DNA of 13,956 bases. It comes from Peptococcaceae bacterium. GTDB taxonomy: Bacteria; Bacillota; Dehalobacteriia; UBA4068; UBA4997. A model generated the notes under the pieces. The model ran no database searches and was not told where the DNA came from. It worked only from the letters and a program-made list of their open reading frames with translations. Below are positions 6,938 to 13,418 of this stretch, one piece after another (the stretch's first letter is position 1; the number at the start of each line of letters is the position of its first letter). The DNA lies in the NCBI GenBank assembly GCA_019421315.1, contig JAHZFN010000177.1, positions 1 through 13,956 of the forward strand, given 5' to 3'. The position numbers were made by a program, and so were the translations under genes.

Positions 6938-6970
6938 GCTGAGTTTGCCTTTGCAGCGGCTTTATTGTAA

Positions 6971-7018
6971 AAAAAAGGCTTGGGACGAATTATGCTAAAA
7001 ATCGTCCTAAGCTTTTTT
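6971..7018 (+). terminator. Terminator after the 67-aa ORF
   Basis: An A-rich to T-rich stem of about 17 bp (6971-6988 with 7002-7018), with one bulged G and one G-T pair, a 13-nt loop and a six-T end. Confidence 0.88.
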
Positions 7019-7280
7019 CATATGTTTTTTACAGCACAACTCTGCGGTTGAGCCGTTTTTTTGTTTTGTTCTATTCTATTATAATAGCGGTTATTGCGGA
7101 TACTTGTTTGAATTTGGCAATAGAAAAACTCATTGGTAAAAAGAGATGATGTTTTTGATAAAAAAGCTTGATTTTTTCTGTGGTTTATCCCATTTTCCCT
7201 AAAAAAATCTGCTGTTGGCAAAAATAATATGAAATAACTAAGGATTATGGGAATATGAACAAATTTTCACTAAAAAAAAC

Positions 7281-7309
7281 TTTACAAACATTGGAAAACT
7301 GGTTATAAT
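7281..7309 (+). promoter_or_regulatory. pyrB promoter
   Basis: TTTACA (7281-7286), 17-nt spacer, perfect TATAAT (7304-7309). The start near 7316 gives a leader of about 82 nt. The leader carries a six-T run (7336-7341) within the loops of two mutually exclusive short stems, GGGTA/TACTC and GGTATG/CATGCC. Confidence 0.88.
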
Positions 7310-7397
7310 AAAGATATGTTAATAGTGTGGGTATGTTTTTTCTTACTCATGCCTGATACATAATAAATTAAAATTTAGTTACAGGGGGAAATTAGAA

Positions 7398-8375
7398 ATG
7401 ATTGAAAGCACAACATGCACAAAAGCCGAAATCGACAGATTTAAAGGAATGGACATTTTAGGCGCACCTCAGTTCGACAAAGATATGTTAATGACAGTTA
7501 TGAAAGTTGCTGCTAAATACGAACAATGCTTGGCAGAAGGCAAACGCCTTTATGACATGGACGGCAAAGTTATGGCAGCTTTGTTCTTTGAACCTTCCAC
7601 ACGTACTCGTCTGTCCTTCACAACTGCTATGCACAGACTTGGCGGTCATGTAATCACAGTTGCTGACGCTAAAACATCTTCCGGTAAAAAAGGCGAAACA
7701 TGGCATGACACAATGAAAATCAACGACAGCTATGCTGACGTATTGGTTTGCCGTCATCCTGAAAAAGGTTCTGCTGAAGTTGCAGCTAACGCTTGTGAAC
7801 ATCCCGTATTGAACGGCGGCGACGGTGCAGGTCAACATCCTTCTCAGGCTTTGTTGGACATCTACACAATCTTCAAAGAAAAAGGTTCTCCTGAAGGTTT
7901 GACAGTAGCATTGGTTGGCGACTTGAAATATGGCCGTACAGTTCACTCTTTGGTAGACTTCTTGGCTTTCTTCAAATGTAAAGTTATCTTGGCTGCTCCT
8001 AAAGAATTGGCTATGCCTGAAGATATCGTTGCAGATATGAAAGAAAAAGGCGTTGAAATCGAATACAGAGAAGGTATGTTTGAAGCTGTTAAAGGCGCAG
8101 ACGTTATCTACATGACTCGTGTACAAGGCGAACGTTTTGAAGACCAAGCTGAATACGAAAGAATTAAAGGCGCTTACATCATGAACGGCGAAGTTGTTAA
8201 AACCTTAAAAGAAGGCGCTATCATCATGCATCCGCTGCCCAGAATAGTTGAAATCACAACTGAAGTTGACGAATATCCCGGCGCTGCTTACTTCCGTGAA
8301 GCTGCTAACGGCTTGTTCGTTCGTATGGCTCTTATCGCTTTGGTTACCGGTAACGTTAAATTCGAAACCAGATAA
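7398..8375 (+). CDS. pyrB: Aspartate carbamoyltransferase catalytic chain
   Basis: Condenses carbamoyl phosphate with aspartate, the second step of UMP synthesis; cytoplasmic trimer. The 325-residue protein has the carbamoyl-phosphate motif FFEPSTRTR (residues 63-71), the '80s loop' TSSGKKGET whose Lys completes the neighbouring active site, GDGAGQHPSQALLD, GDLKYGRTVHSL, YMTRVQGERF and HPLPRIVEI (Pro after Leu as in aspartate, not HCLP as in ornithine, carbamoyltransferases). The GDLKYGRTVHSL and YMTRVQ blocks are those of the E. coli-like class that pairs with PyrI, yet no pyrI follows. Start set by AGGGGGA. Codon use is strongly biased to GCT, GTT, GAA and AAA, like groEL, suggesting high expression. 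Single-gene unit with its own promoter and terminator. Confidence 0.97.
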   Translation: MIESTTCTKAEIDRFKGMDILGAPQFDKDMLMTVMKVAAKYEQCLAEGKRLYDMDGKVMAALFFEPSTRTRLSFTTAMHRLGGHVITVADAKTSSGKKGETWHDTMKINDSYADVLVCRHPEKGSAEVAANACEHPVLNGGDGAGQHPSQALLDIYTIFKEKGSPEGLTVALVGDLKYGRTVHSLVDFLAFFKCKVILAAPKELAMPEDIVADMKEKGVEIEYREGMFEAVKGADVIYMTRVQGERFEDQAEYERIKGAYIMNGEVVKTLKEGAIIMHPLPRIVEITTEVDEYPGAAYFREAANGLFVRMALIALVTGNVKFETR

Positions 8376-8404
8376 TCATTTTGCTTTAAAAGTTTGACTT
8401 TTCG

Positions 8405-8477
8405 GCTTTTTGCGGTGTGCCGCAAAAGCTTTATCAGAGTATATGTTGCTTCGGCGATGTATACTCTGATTTTTTTT
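8405..8477 (+). terminator. Tandem hairpins ending pyrB transcription
   Basis: A first hairpin (GCTTTTTGCGG/CCGCAAAAGC, 8405-8429, one bulge) is followed three bases later by a strong terminator: a 17-bp stem (8433-8449 with 8454-8470, three wobble pairs), a TTCG tetraloop and seven Ts. Confidence 0.92.
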
Positions 8478-8629
8478 ATGCCTGTGATTATTTGCGTTTG
8501 TGATTGAAATTGTGAATGTTTTATTCAAAATATGGCAAAAAAGACGGTTTTCTTTGTGGTTTTGGGCGGATAATGGTTTGGCGTAATTAAAAATACTGTC
8601 AAAATATGCAAAATTAATCGTGAAATCAG

Positions 8630-8658
8630 TGGCAATCAGTACATAAATTTGTTATAAT
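8630..8658 (+). promoter_or_regulatory. Promoter of the SLH-protein gene
   Basis: An extended -10 (TGT followed by TATAAT, 8650-8658) with a weak -35 TGGCAA (8630-8635) at 17 nt. The predicted start near 8665 leaves a leader of about 100 nt, long enough for regulation. Confidence 0.7.
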
Positions 8659-8712
8659 ATACTAAATATCTTGCGGGAGTGAGCTCTAAAAAATAAACAG
8701 AGGATTTCTCGT

Positions 8713-8868
8713 ATGAAAATGAAAAAGCAAGCTAACAAAAGGTCTAAACAAAAGGGAGGTTCGTTTGATGAAGAAAAGAATTTTAACTTGTTTAGTCAGC
8801 TTGGTTTTGCTGTTGGTTTTGCTGCCGACGGCTGCCATGGCTGCCGAGGTTACCGTCAAAATCGGTGA
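8713..8868 (+). CDS. Possible upstream ORF overlapping the SLH-protein start (51 aa)
   Basis: ATG at 8713 follows AGAGGA at acceptable spacing and opens a 51-codon frame in a different phase from the SLH gene, overlapping its first ~100 bases. The first 18 residues are very basic (seven Lys, MKMKKQANKRSKQKGG); after the overlap begins, composition is dictated by the other frame. It could be a leader peptide tuning translation of the SLH gene, or chance. No similarity is recognised. Confidence 0.2.
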   Translation: MKMKKQANKRSKQKGGSFDEEKNFNLFSQLGFAVGFAADGCHGCRGYRQNR

Positions 8869-11800
8869 TGTTGCCTTGGAAAACGGCGCCTATTATGTGC
8901 CCGATGCCGATAAAGTAGTGGCAAAGGTTGATACCGCACCGAAAGACGGCGGCTATTTGTATTATAACAACGGTACTTTAACGGTAGAGGGCGAGGTTGT
9001 TCTTGCCGAGACAGAGCAAAGTCTAACCCTTATCAATGTTCTTTCCGGCAAGCTGGTGATTACAGGGGACAAAGGCAGCAAGCTTGCTTTGCAGGCAAGC
9101 GGCGTTGCTGTTAACGTCGGTTCGGATGACAGCGGTTCAGCTGAAGTTTGTTTGGACAAAGCAGTTGATTTCAAGGCGGTTGCTCGGCTGAACGCTGTTC
9201 AGCTTATGGGTGAAAGCTCTTTTATCACAGCTGATAAATATTGCGGCGAAATCTGCTTTGAACAAGTCGGCAATTCTCCTGTTATTTTTGGCGGCAGCGG
9301 CAAGCTTTTGCTTAACACCACGGGCGGCATTACCATTGATGCAATCGGCAGCGCTCCCTGTGTTATAACAAATATTGCGGAGTTGACAAGCGATAATATT
9401 ATTATTGATGCTCCTAACGCAGGCGGTTTCATCATTGCCCAAACGAGAGTTCGATTGACGGCGCCTACCGGCGATTTATCCTTGAGTATGGCGGGCATGG
9501 GCGATGCTGTGATCAAATCCCGTGATATTAAACTTACTGCCCCCAACGGGGAAATTACTGTTGAAACAAGCGGCAATGACCGTGTCGGTGCTTTGCTCGG
9601 TGAAGAGCATTGGAAATCGGCAGATAACCCTGATGAATATAATAATGCCAAAGTTGTAATTGACAGCGCAAAAGGCTGTTATTTGCGAAATCAAAACGGT
9701 GCTATGGTAATAAACGGCGATTTAACTGTTAATAACTGCGAAAATTTCCAGATTAGATGCGGCGGTTTTGCCGTAAACGGCTCATTGAATTTGCGGAATT
9801 GCTATAATGTTGATATAGATGTTGATACTGAAAATACTCCCGCCGTTACAGGCTATGTTAAGTCGGAAAACTGCCGATATGTATATTTGGAATCCCAATT
9901 TATTGCTGTCGGCGGCGATTTGACAATTAAAGACTGCGACCAATTTATTGTTTACGGCTATGGTCAGGCTCCCGCCGTTACTGGGGCAAACGGTATTGTT
10001 GCCGAAAACTGCGGCAGGTTGATGGCTTATGCGGAAGATTATATGGTTGCTCAAAAAGCAAATTTGAAAAATTGCGGTTTGGCGGATATCAAAAGTCTTG
10101 GCTATAATGCTGCCGCTTTGGGAAATTTGAATGCCGAAAACTGCGGCAAGGTTTTGGTTGAAGGCGATTTTGCGGCGCTTTTCGGCGATGCGACCGCCAA
10201 AAACTGCACCGTCATTTCTCTGATTAACAACACTGCCCAGCAGAATACCTGCACTAAACTGGAAGCAACGGACTGCGGCCGAGTTAATGCTATGAACAAA
10301 GGCAGCGGTTTGGTGGGCAATATCCAAGAAACAGGCAACAAAATCGTTACCGTATTTAATGACGATAAATATTCCGCAACGGCTTACGGCAAAGAATTGA
10401 AAATTTTGCCGCCCCATATTGACGGCGGAGTGATTATTATGGATTTGCCTTATGATTTGGACTTCCGTTCCGTGGATTCCGATCTGGGCGATTTGGCTGA
10501 GGACGGCTATCATTGGGACAACACAACAAAAACATTGTCCTTGGAAAATGTTTGGCTGACCGATGCACTGCTACTGCCGAAAAATCAACAGGTTAAAATT
10601 ATTGTTAAAGGCACTGTCATTGTAGATTCTATTCAGGTGGAAAACAAGGATGACAGTGATTTACTGACAATAAGCGGCGAAAAGGATGTAGTTTTCATTG
10701 TTGACGATACCATAGATACCCAAAACGGCGGCTTGACCTTGGACACTTTGCAGAATCATATCGGTTTGGCAAGCCAGGGCGGTGACCAAACATATCTGAC
10801 TTTGGCAAATACCGACAGCCAAATCGGCGGTATCAGCTGGCTCAGCGCTGACGGCGTAATTGTGAAAAACAGCAATGCAGTGGTCGGTTTCAGCGGTATG
10901 TCTTTGTTTGGCGACAGTTACGGTGAGCTTTACTGCAAATATATTGAAATGGACGATAATTCCGTTTTGGAATTACGCAGTTGCACCTTGGACTGTAAAA
11001 CGACATATGGCGCCGACGGTCTGAAAGCTTATCTGCCGAAAAACGGCGGCTATACCATCGGTTATGATGATATGTTAAGAGCCGATACAATATTGGACAA
11101 AGACAATCATTTTGTTACAAATATTATTTTGAAAAAACAGAGCAAAGGTAACGGCGGCGGTGGCGGCAGTGTAACCAAATATACGCCTGTTATTGTCAAC
11201 CCCGACCACGGCAAAATTACCGTTGACAATAACAGACCTGCAAGCGGTCAAAAAGTTACAATTACCATCAAAGCCGACGAAGGCTACACTGCCGAAAGTG
11301 TCAGCGTTATTGACGGGGATAAGAAAACAGTTGAACTGATCAAAAACGATGACGGCACATATTCTTTCGTTCAGCCTTCTTCTATTGTTACCGTCACAGG
11401 CAAAGTGAGCAGCGGTTCTGCTTACGGCGACTGTCCCAGAGATAAAACTTGTCCTTTGGCAAAATTTGACGATATGAATTTGCAGGCTTGGTATCATGAC
11501 GGCTGCCATTACTGCGTGGCAGGACACTTGATGAACGGTGTTTCTGATAAGCTGTTTGCGCCCAATGCTGCAACATCCCGCAGCATGATTGTAACAATTC
11601 TCTGGCGTATGGAGGGTTGCCCCGTTGTTAACTATGCTATGAATTTCTCCGATGTGGAAAGTGAACAATGGTACACGGAAGCTGTTCGCTGGGCTGCCTC
11701 CGAAAAAATCGTCAACGGTTACAGCAACTCCGCTTTCGGTTCCGACGATAACATCATCAGAGAGCAGCTGGCGGCAATTATGTTCCGCTATGCACAATAC

Positions 11801-12028
11801 AAAAATTACGATACAACTCAGGGCGGTATGGCAATTCATGAATTTGACGACTACGCAAGCATTTCTCAATATGCCGTTCCCGCTATGGCTTGGTGCGTAA
11901 ACACAGGCTTGATGAACGGCATGGGCGACAACACATTGAATCCCGGCGGCAGCGCAACCCGTGCGGAAGCGGCGGCAATTTTGATGCGTTTTTGCCAAAG
12001 CTTTGCCAATGAAAGCGGCGGTCGTTAA
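8768..12028 (+). CDS. Secreted beta-solenoid protein with three C-terminal SLH domains
   Basis: A 1086-residue surface protein. ATG 8768 is chosen because GGGAGG lies 7-8 bases upstream; a TTG one codon earlier is ignored. Residues 1-26 are a signal peptide (basic MKKR, Leu/Val-rich core, AMA cleavage site). About 27-315 is beta-rich with internal similarity (LTAPTGDLSL and LTAPNGEITV). Residues 317-510 form nine solenoid rungs, each with Asn/Asp-Cys at C324, C345, C369, C390, C415, C436, C459, C480 and C503. About 580-790 is a second beta-rich part beginning GYHWDNTTKTLSLEN, a motif common in SLH proteins of gut Clostridia. A G5 linker (796-800) leads to a small beta-sandwich repeat (about 805-880; NPDHGKITV, EGYTAESVSV, NDDGTYSF). 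A CPRDKTCP linker (889-896) precedes SLH domains at about 900-948, 960-1010 and 1026-1078; the third has the canonical TRAE, the others TSRS and IIRE. SLH domains bind wall polysaccharide, so it is wall-anchored. Ligand unknown. Confidence 0.92.
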   Translation: MKKRILTCLVSLVLLLVLLPTAAMAAEVTVKIGDVALENGAYYVPDADKVVAKVDTAPKDGGYLYYNNGTLTVEGEVVLAETEQSLTLINVLSGKLVITGDKGSKLALQASGVAVNVGSDDSGSAEVCLDKAVDFKAVARLNAVQLMGESSFITADKYCGEICFEQVGNSPVIFGGSGKLLLNTTGGITIDAIGSAPCVITNIAELTSDNIIIDAPNAGGFIIAQTRVRLTAPTGDLSLSMAGMGDAVIKSRDIKLTAPNGEITVETSGNDRVGALLGEEHWKSADNPDEYNNAKVVIDSAKGCYLRNQNGAMVINGDLTVNNCENFQIRCGGFAVNGSLNLRNCYNVDIDVDTENTPAVTGYVKSENCRYVYLESQFIAVGGDLTIKDCDQFIVYGYGQAPAVTGANGIVAENCGRLMAYAEDYMVAQKANLKNCGLADIKSLGYNAAALGNLNAENCGKVLVEGDFAALFGDATAKNCTVISLINNTAQQNTCTKLEATDCGRVNAMNKGSGLVGNIQETGNKIVTVFNDDKYSATAYGKELKILPPHIDGGVIIMDLPYDLDFRSVDSDLGDLAEDGYHWDNTTKTLSLENVWLTDALLLPKNQQVKIIVKGTVIVDSIQVENKDDSDLLTISGEKDVVFIVDDTIDTQNGGLTLDTLQNHIGLASQGGDQTYLTLANTDSQIGGISWLSADGVIVKNSNAVVGFSGMSLFGDSYGELYCKYIEMDDNSVLELRSCTLDCKTTYGADGLKAYLPKNGGYTIGYDDMLRADTILDKDNHFVTNIILKKQSKGNGGGGGSVTKYTPVIVNPDHGKITVDNNRPASGQKVTITIKADEGYTAESVSVIDGDKKTVELIKNDDGTYSFVQPSSIVTVTGKVSSGSAYGDCPRDKTCPLAKFDDMNLQAWYHDGCHYCVAGHLMNGVSDKLFAPNAATSRSMIVTILWRMEGCPVVNYAMNFSDVESEQWYTEAVRWAASEKIVNGYSNSAFGSDDNIIREQLAAIMFRYAQYKNYDTTQGGMAIHEFDDYASISQYAVPAMAWCVNTGLMNGMGDNTLNPGGSATRAEAAAILMRFCQSFANESGGR

Positions 12029-12111
12029 AAAGCAGTTGGAAAAATTTGACTTATAACCGAAAAATGCGCCGAATTGCAGGATTTTTCTGAAGCTGTATTT
12101 AATACTTATTA

Positions 12112-12139
12112 ATTAAGAAGAAATTATTAAGAAGAAATT
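12112..12139 (+). repeat. 14-bp tandem duplication before the 76-aa membrane-protein gene
   Basis: ATTAAGAAGAAATT occurs twice, head to tail without mismatch, in the gap between the SLH gene and the next gene. Confidence 0.9.
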
Positions 12140-12163
12140 TAAAATGCAAGGAGCAAGTATTCG

Positions 12164-12394
12164 ATGAAAAATAAAATTTTGGCAGGTAAGTTCGGCGTTT
12201 GGACGGTTTTTATGATTTTGATGTTGTCCTGTTCGCAGGCGGCATATGGTATGAACCAAGAAACTGTGGAAAAAAGCTTCAGTTTGGCGATGAAAATCGG
12301 CATTGTTGCTTTGTCTGCCTTGTTGATTGGCATTACGGCAATTTTTGCTTACGGTCTGATCAGAAATTGGTGGAAAACCCGCAAGCATGATTGA
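12164..12394 (+). CDS. Small membrane protein of unknown function (76 aa)
   Basis: I do not recognise a family. Residues ~1-28 look like a signal peptide or first membrane segment (KNKILAGKFGVWTVFMILML, then SCSQAAYG; Cys23 sits in LMLSCSQ, a poor lipobox). After a short polar stretch (NQETVEKSFSLAM) comes a clear hydrophobic helix (about 44-66, ending FAYGLI), then a basic Trp-containing tail (RNWWKTRKHD) that should face the cytoplasm. The start follows AAGGAG at 9-10 bases. It lies 135 bases after the SLH gene with no terminator between them, so the two are probably co-transcribed; a role at the cell surface is inference only. The size and topology resemble small pump or secretion accessory subunits, but no motif supports that. 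Confidence 0.75.
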   Translation: MKNKILAGKFGVWTVFMILMLSCSQAAYGMNQETVEKSFSLAMKIGIVALSALLIGITAIFAYGLIRNWWKTRKHD

Positions 12395-12405
12395 ATTTTT
12401 AACAT

Positions 12406-12442
12406 AAATCAGCCTGTTTTTTGATAGCAAGCTGATTTTTTT
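12406..12442 (+). terminator. Terminator after the 76-aa gene
   Basis: AAATCAGC/GCTGATTT stem (12406-12413 with 12431-12438), 17-nt loop, then a run of Ts. Moderate strength. Confidence 0.75.
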
Positions 12443-12531
12443 GTTCTGTTTTTTATATTCTCCGTATGCCGTAACGAGCGGTATTCGGGGGGGATTTTTT
12501 TAAATTTTACTTATTTTTTACATGGCTTTGA

Positions 12532-12561
12532 TTGTAAATTTCACATTGCATTTTTTATAAT
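12532..12561 (+). promoter_or_regulatory. Candidate promoter upstream of the composite pseudogene
   Basis: TTGTAA (12532-12537), 18-nt spacer, perfect TATAAT (12556-12561). The predicted start falls in the 11-bp tandem repeat. It probably served the small ORF at 12755 and may still drive transcription of the pseudogene. Confidence 0.6.
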
Positions 12562-12568
12562 TAAATCA

Positions 12569-12590
12569 TGCAGATAAAATGCAGATAAAA
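12569..12590 (+). repeat. 11-bp tandem duplication
   Basis: TGCAGATAAAA occurs twice, head to tail without mismatch, at the predicted transcription start of the promoter at 12532-12561. Confidence 0.88.
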
Positions 12591-12754
12591 TAGAGATGAA
12601 ATTGTAAAATGCCGTAAAAAATCGAAAAACGGGCGGAAAATTGTTTGGTCTTGTATGGAATTTTTTACAAGCTGTTTTACAGCAATGCGATGAATTTTTC
12701 AATATTTCATTATTGCTTGTGCTGCTGAATTTTGGCGGCGGAATGGAGATTTAT

Positions 12755-12844
12755 ATGACTTATAAGACTATTGTGATTGATTATGCGCCAAAGGCAAAGA
12801 AGATGGCGGCGGCTGTTGAAAAAAAGCCAATGAAATGGCATTAA
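12755..12844 (+). pseudogene. 5' remnant of a small ORF (DUF4177-like), frameshifted
   Basis: ATG 12755 follows GGAG at 6 bases and encodes MTYKTIVIDYAPKAKKMAAA then VEKK, after which the frame ends at TAA 12844. The break is in a run of seven As (12819-12825). Adding one A gives VEKKANEMALKGG, a natural continuation that stays open into the ppk1 fragment below. The pattern YKTIVIDY...EKKANEMA resembles the first half of small DUF4177-type proteins, whose usual 'GWELV' strand would follow; here it is replaced by ppk1 sequence. The family link is tentative. Reading: the start of a small gene joined to ppk1 debris and later frameshifted in the A run. Confidence 0.5.
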
Positions 12845-13356
12845 AGGGCGGCCGCAGTATGACGGCAGAGCAGCTGGACGGTGAGTACAGCCGTTTGTGC
12901 GTTTCGCCTTTTGGCATTAAGTCGATGCTTTTGCAAAACATCGATAAGCAGATTGCTCTGGGCAAAAACGGTTATATCTGCATTAAGGCTAATTCGGTTA
13001 CCGAAAGGGAGGTTATTGATAAGCTGGCAGAGGCTTCCTGCGCCGGTGTGGAAATTGCCTGTCCTGTGCAGGATATGGAGCTGCGGGAGCAGCTTAAATG
13101 GGTATTGGATACGCAGCTGCGTGATACTGCAAAGGCAAGCCTTATGCTGCCGAACGGGTCATATTGCCGCAAGCAAGGCGCTGTACCTTTTGGTTCTCAG
13201 GATTATTTCATGCAGCAATCACCGCATATACCGACAGAGCCGACATCGGAATTCTCCAAGCTTATGCTGAGGCTGAGACTGAAAAATTTGGTAAAAATTT
13301 TTTGCGCAAAATTAAGAAATGCTTTTTCCGGATTACTTTCAATTGTTAAATTATAA
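12835..13356 (+). pseudogene. ppk1: Decayed 3' fragment of polyphosphate kinase (ppk1)
   Basis: PPK1 polymerises the terminal phosphate of ATP into polyphosphate; full proteins have about 700 residues. Only C-terminal pieces remain. GEYSRLCVSPFGIKSMLL, NIDKQIALGKNGYICIKANS and EREVIDKLAEASCAGVEI match the start of the PPK1 C-terminal region, then the sequence jumps straight to ACPVQDMELREQLKWVLDTQL and SYCRKQGAVPF, which match the extreme C terminus (usually RRVEV-FPVED-ELR). Roughly 65-75 residues in between are missing, including the conserved RGICCLRPG and EHSRIFYF blocks that carry catalytic residues. The N-terminal ~500 residues are absent too. Near 13260 a second frame (frame of 13260, AYAEAETEK to FLRKIKKCFFR, stop 13349) looks more protein-like than the open frame, suggesting a further frameshift. 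It cannot be an active kinase. Confidence 0.8.
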
Positions 13357-13360
13357 AACA

Positions 13361-13394
13361 AAAAAGTGTGACTTTGGCAGTCACACTTTTTTTT
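13361..13394. terminator. Bidirectional terminator between ppk1 remnant and HAD gene
   Basis: A perfect 13-bp stem AAAAAGTGTGACT/AGTCACACTTTTT (13361-13373 with 13379-13391) with a 5-nt loop and T runs on both strands serves the two convergent units. Confidence 0.93.
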
Positions 13395-13418
13395 ATGTGC
13401 GGTTATGAATAATGTAAA

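Larger units (their letters stand above)
6938..7397. other. Intergenic region upstream of pyrB
   Basis: Apart from the terminator at 6971-7018 and the pyrB promoter and leader from 7281 on, this 460-base AT-rich region has a 12-bp perfect palindrome CTATTATAATAG (7076-7087) and no coding sequence I can support. I see no PyrR-type binding site. Confidence 0.65.
8376..8767. other. Intergenic region between pyrB and the SLH-protein gene
   Basis: Holds the pyrB terminator, about 150 bases with nothing recognisable (8478-8629), then the SLH-gene promoter and a ~100-nt leader containing a possible 51-codon ORF. Confidence 0.7.
12395..12754. other. Intergenic region before the composite pseudogene
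   Basis: After the terminator at 12406-12442 the region is AT-rich, with a run of seven Gs (12487-12493), one promoter-like site (12532-12561) and an 11-bp tandem repeat (12569-12590). From about 12600 to 12740 no gene is recognisable. Confidence 0.6.

Noticed and set aside
7018..7221. 67-codon minus-strand frame in the gap before pyrB
   Set aside because: No ribosome binding site, no recognisable sequence, and it begins in AT-rich non-coding DNA.
7255..7308. 17-codon ORF (MNKFSLKK...) upstream of pyrB
   Set aside because: It overlaps the pyrB promoter and so would not be on the pyrB transcript; no good ribosome binding site.
7488..8147. 219-codon minus-strand frame opposite pyrB
   Set aside because: It is a shadow of the biased codons of pyrB, with no start signal or recognisable motif.
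11075..11998. 307-codon minus-strand frame opposite the SLH domains
   Set aside because: Composition is His/Cys/Ile-rich without domains, and the plus-strand frame has clear SLH motifs.
12848..12855. GCGGCCGC (a NotI site) at the junction of the small ORF and the ppk1 fragment, possibly a cloning scar
   Set aside because: A single 8-bp match is weak evidence; flanking sequence is genomic in character, with no vector or linker sequence nearby. It could still be checked against raw reads.
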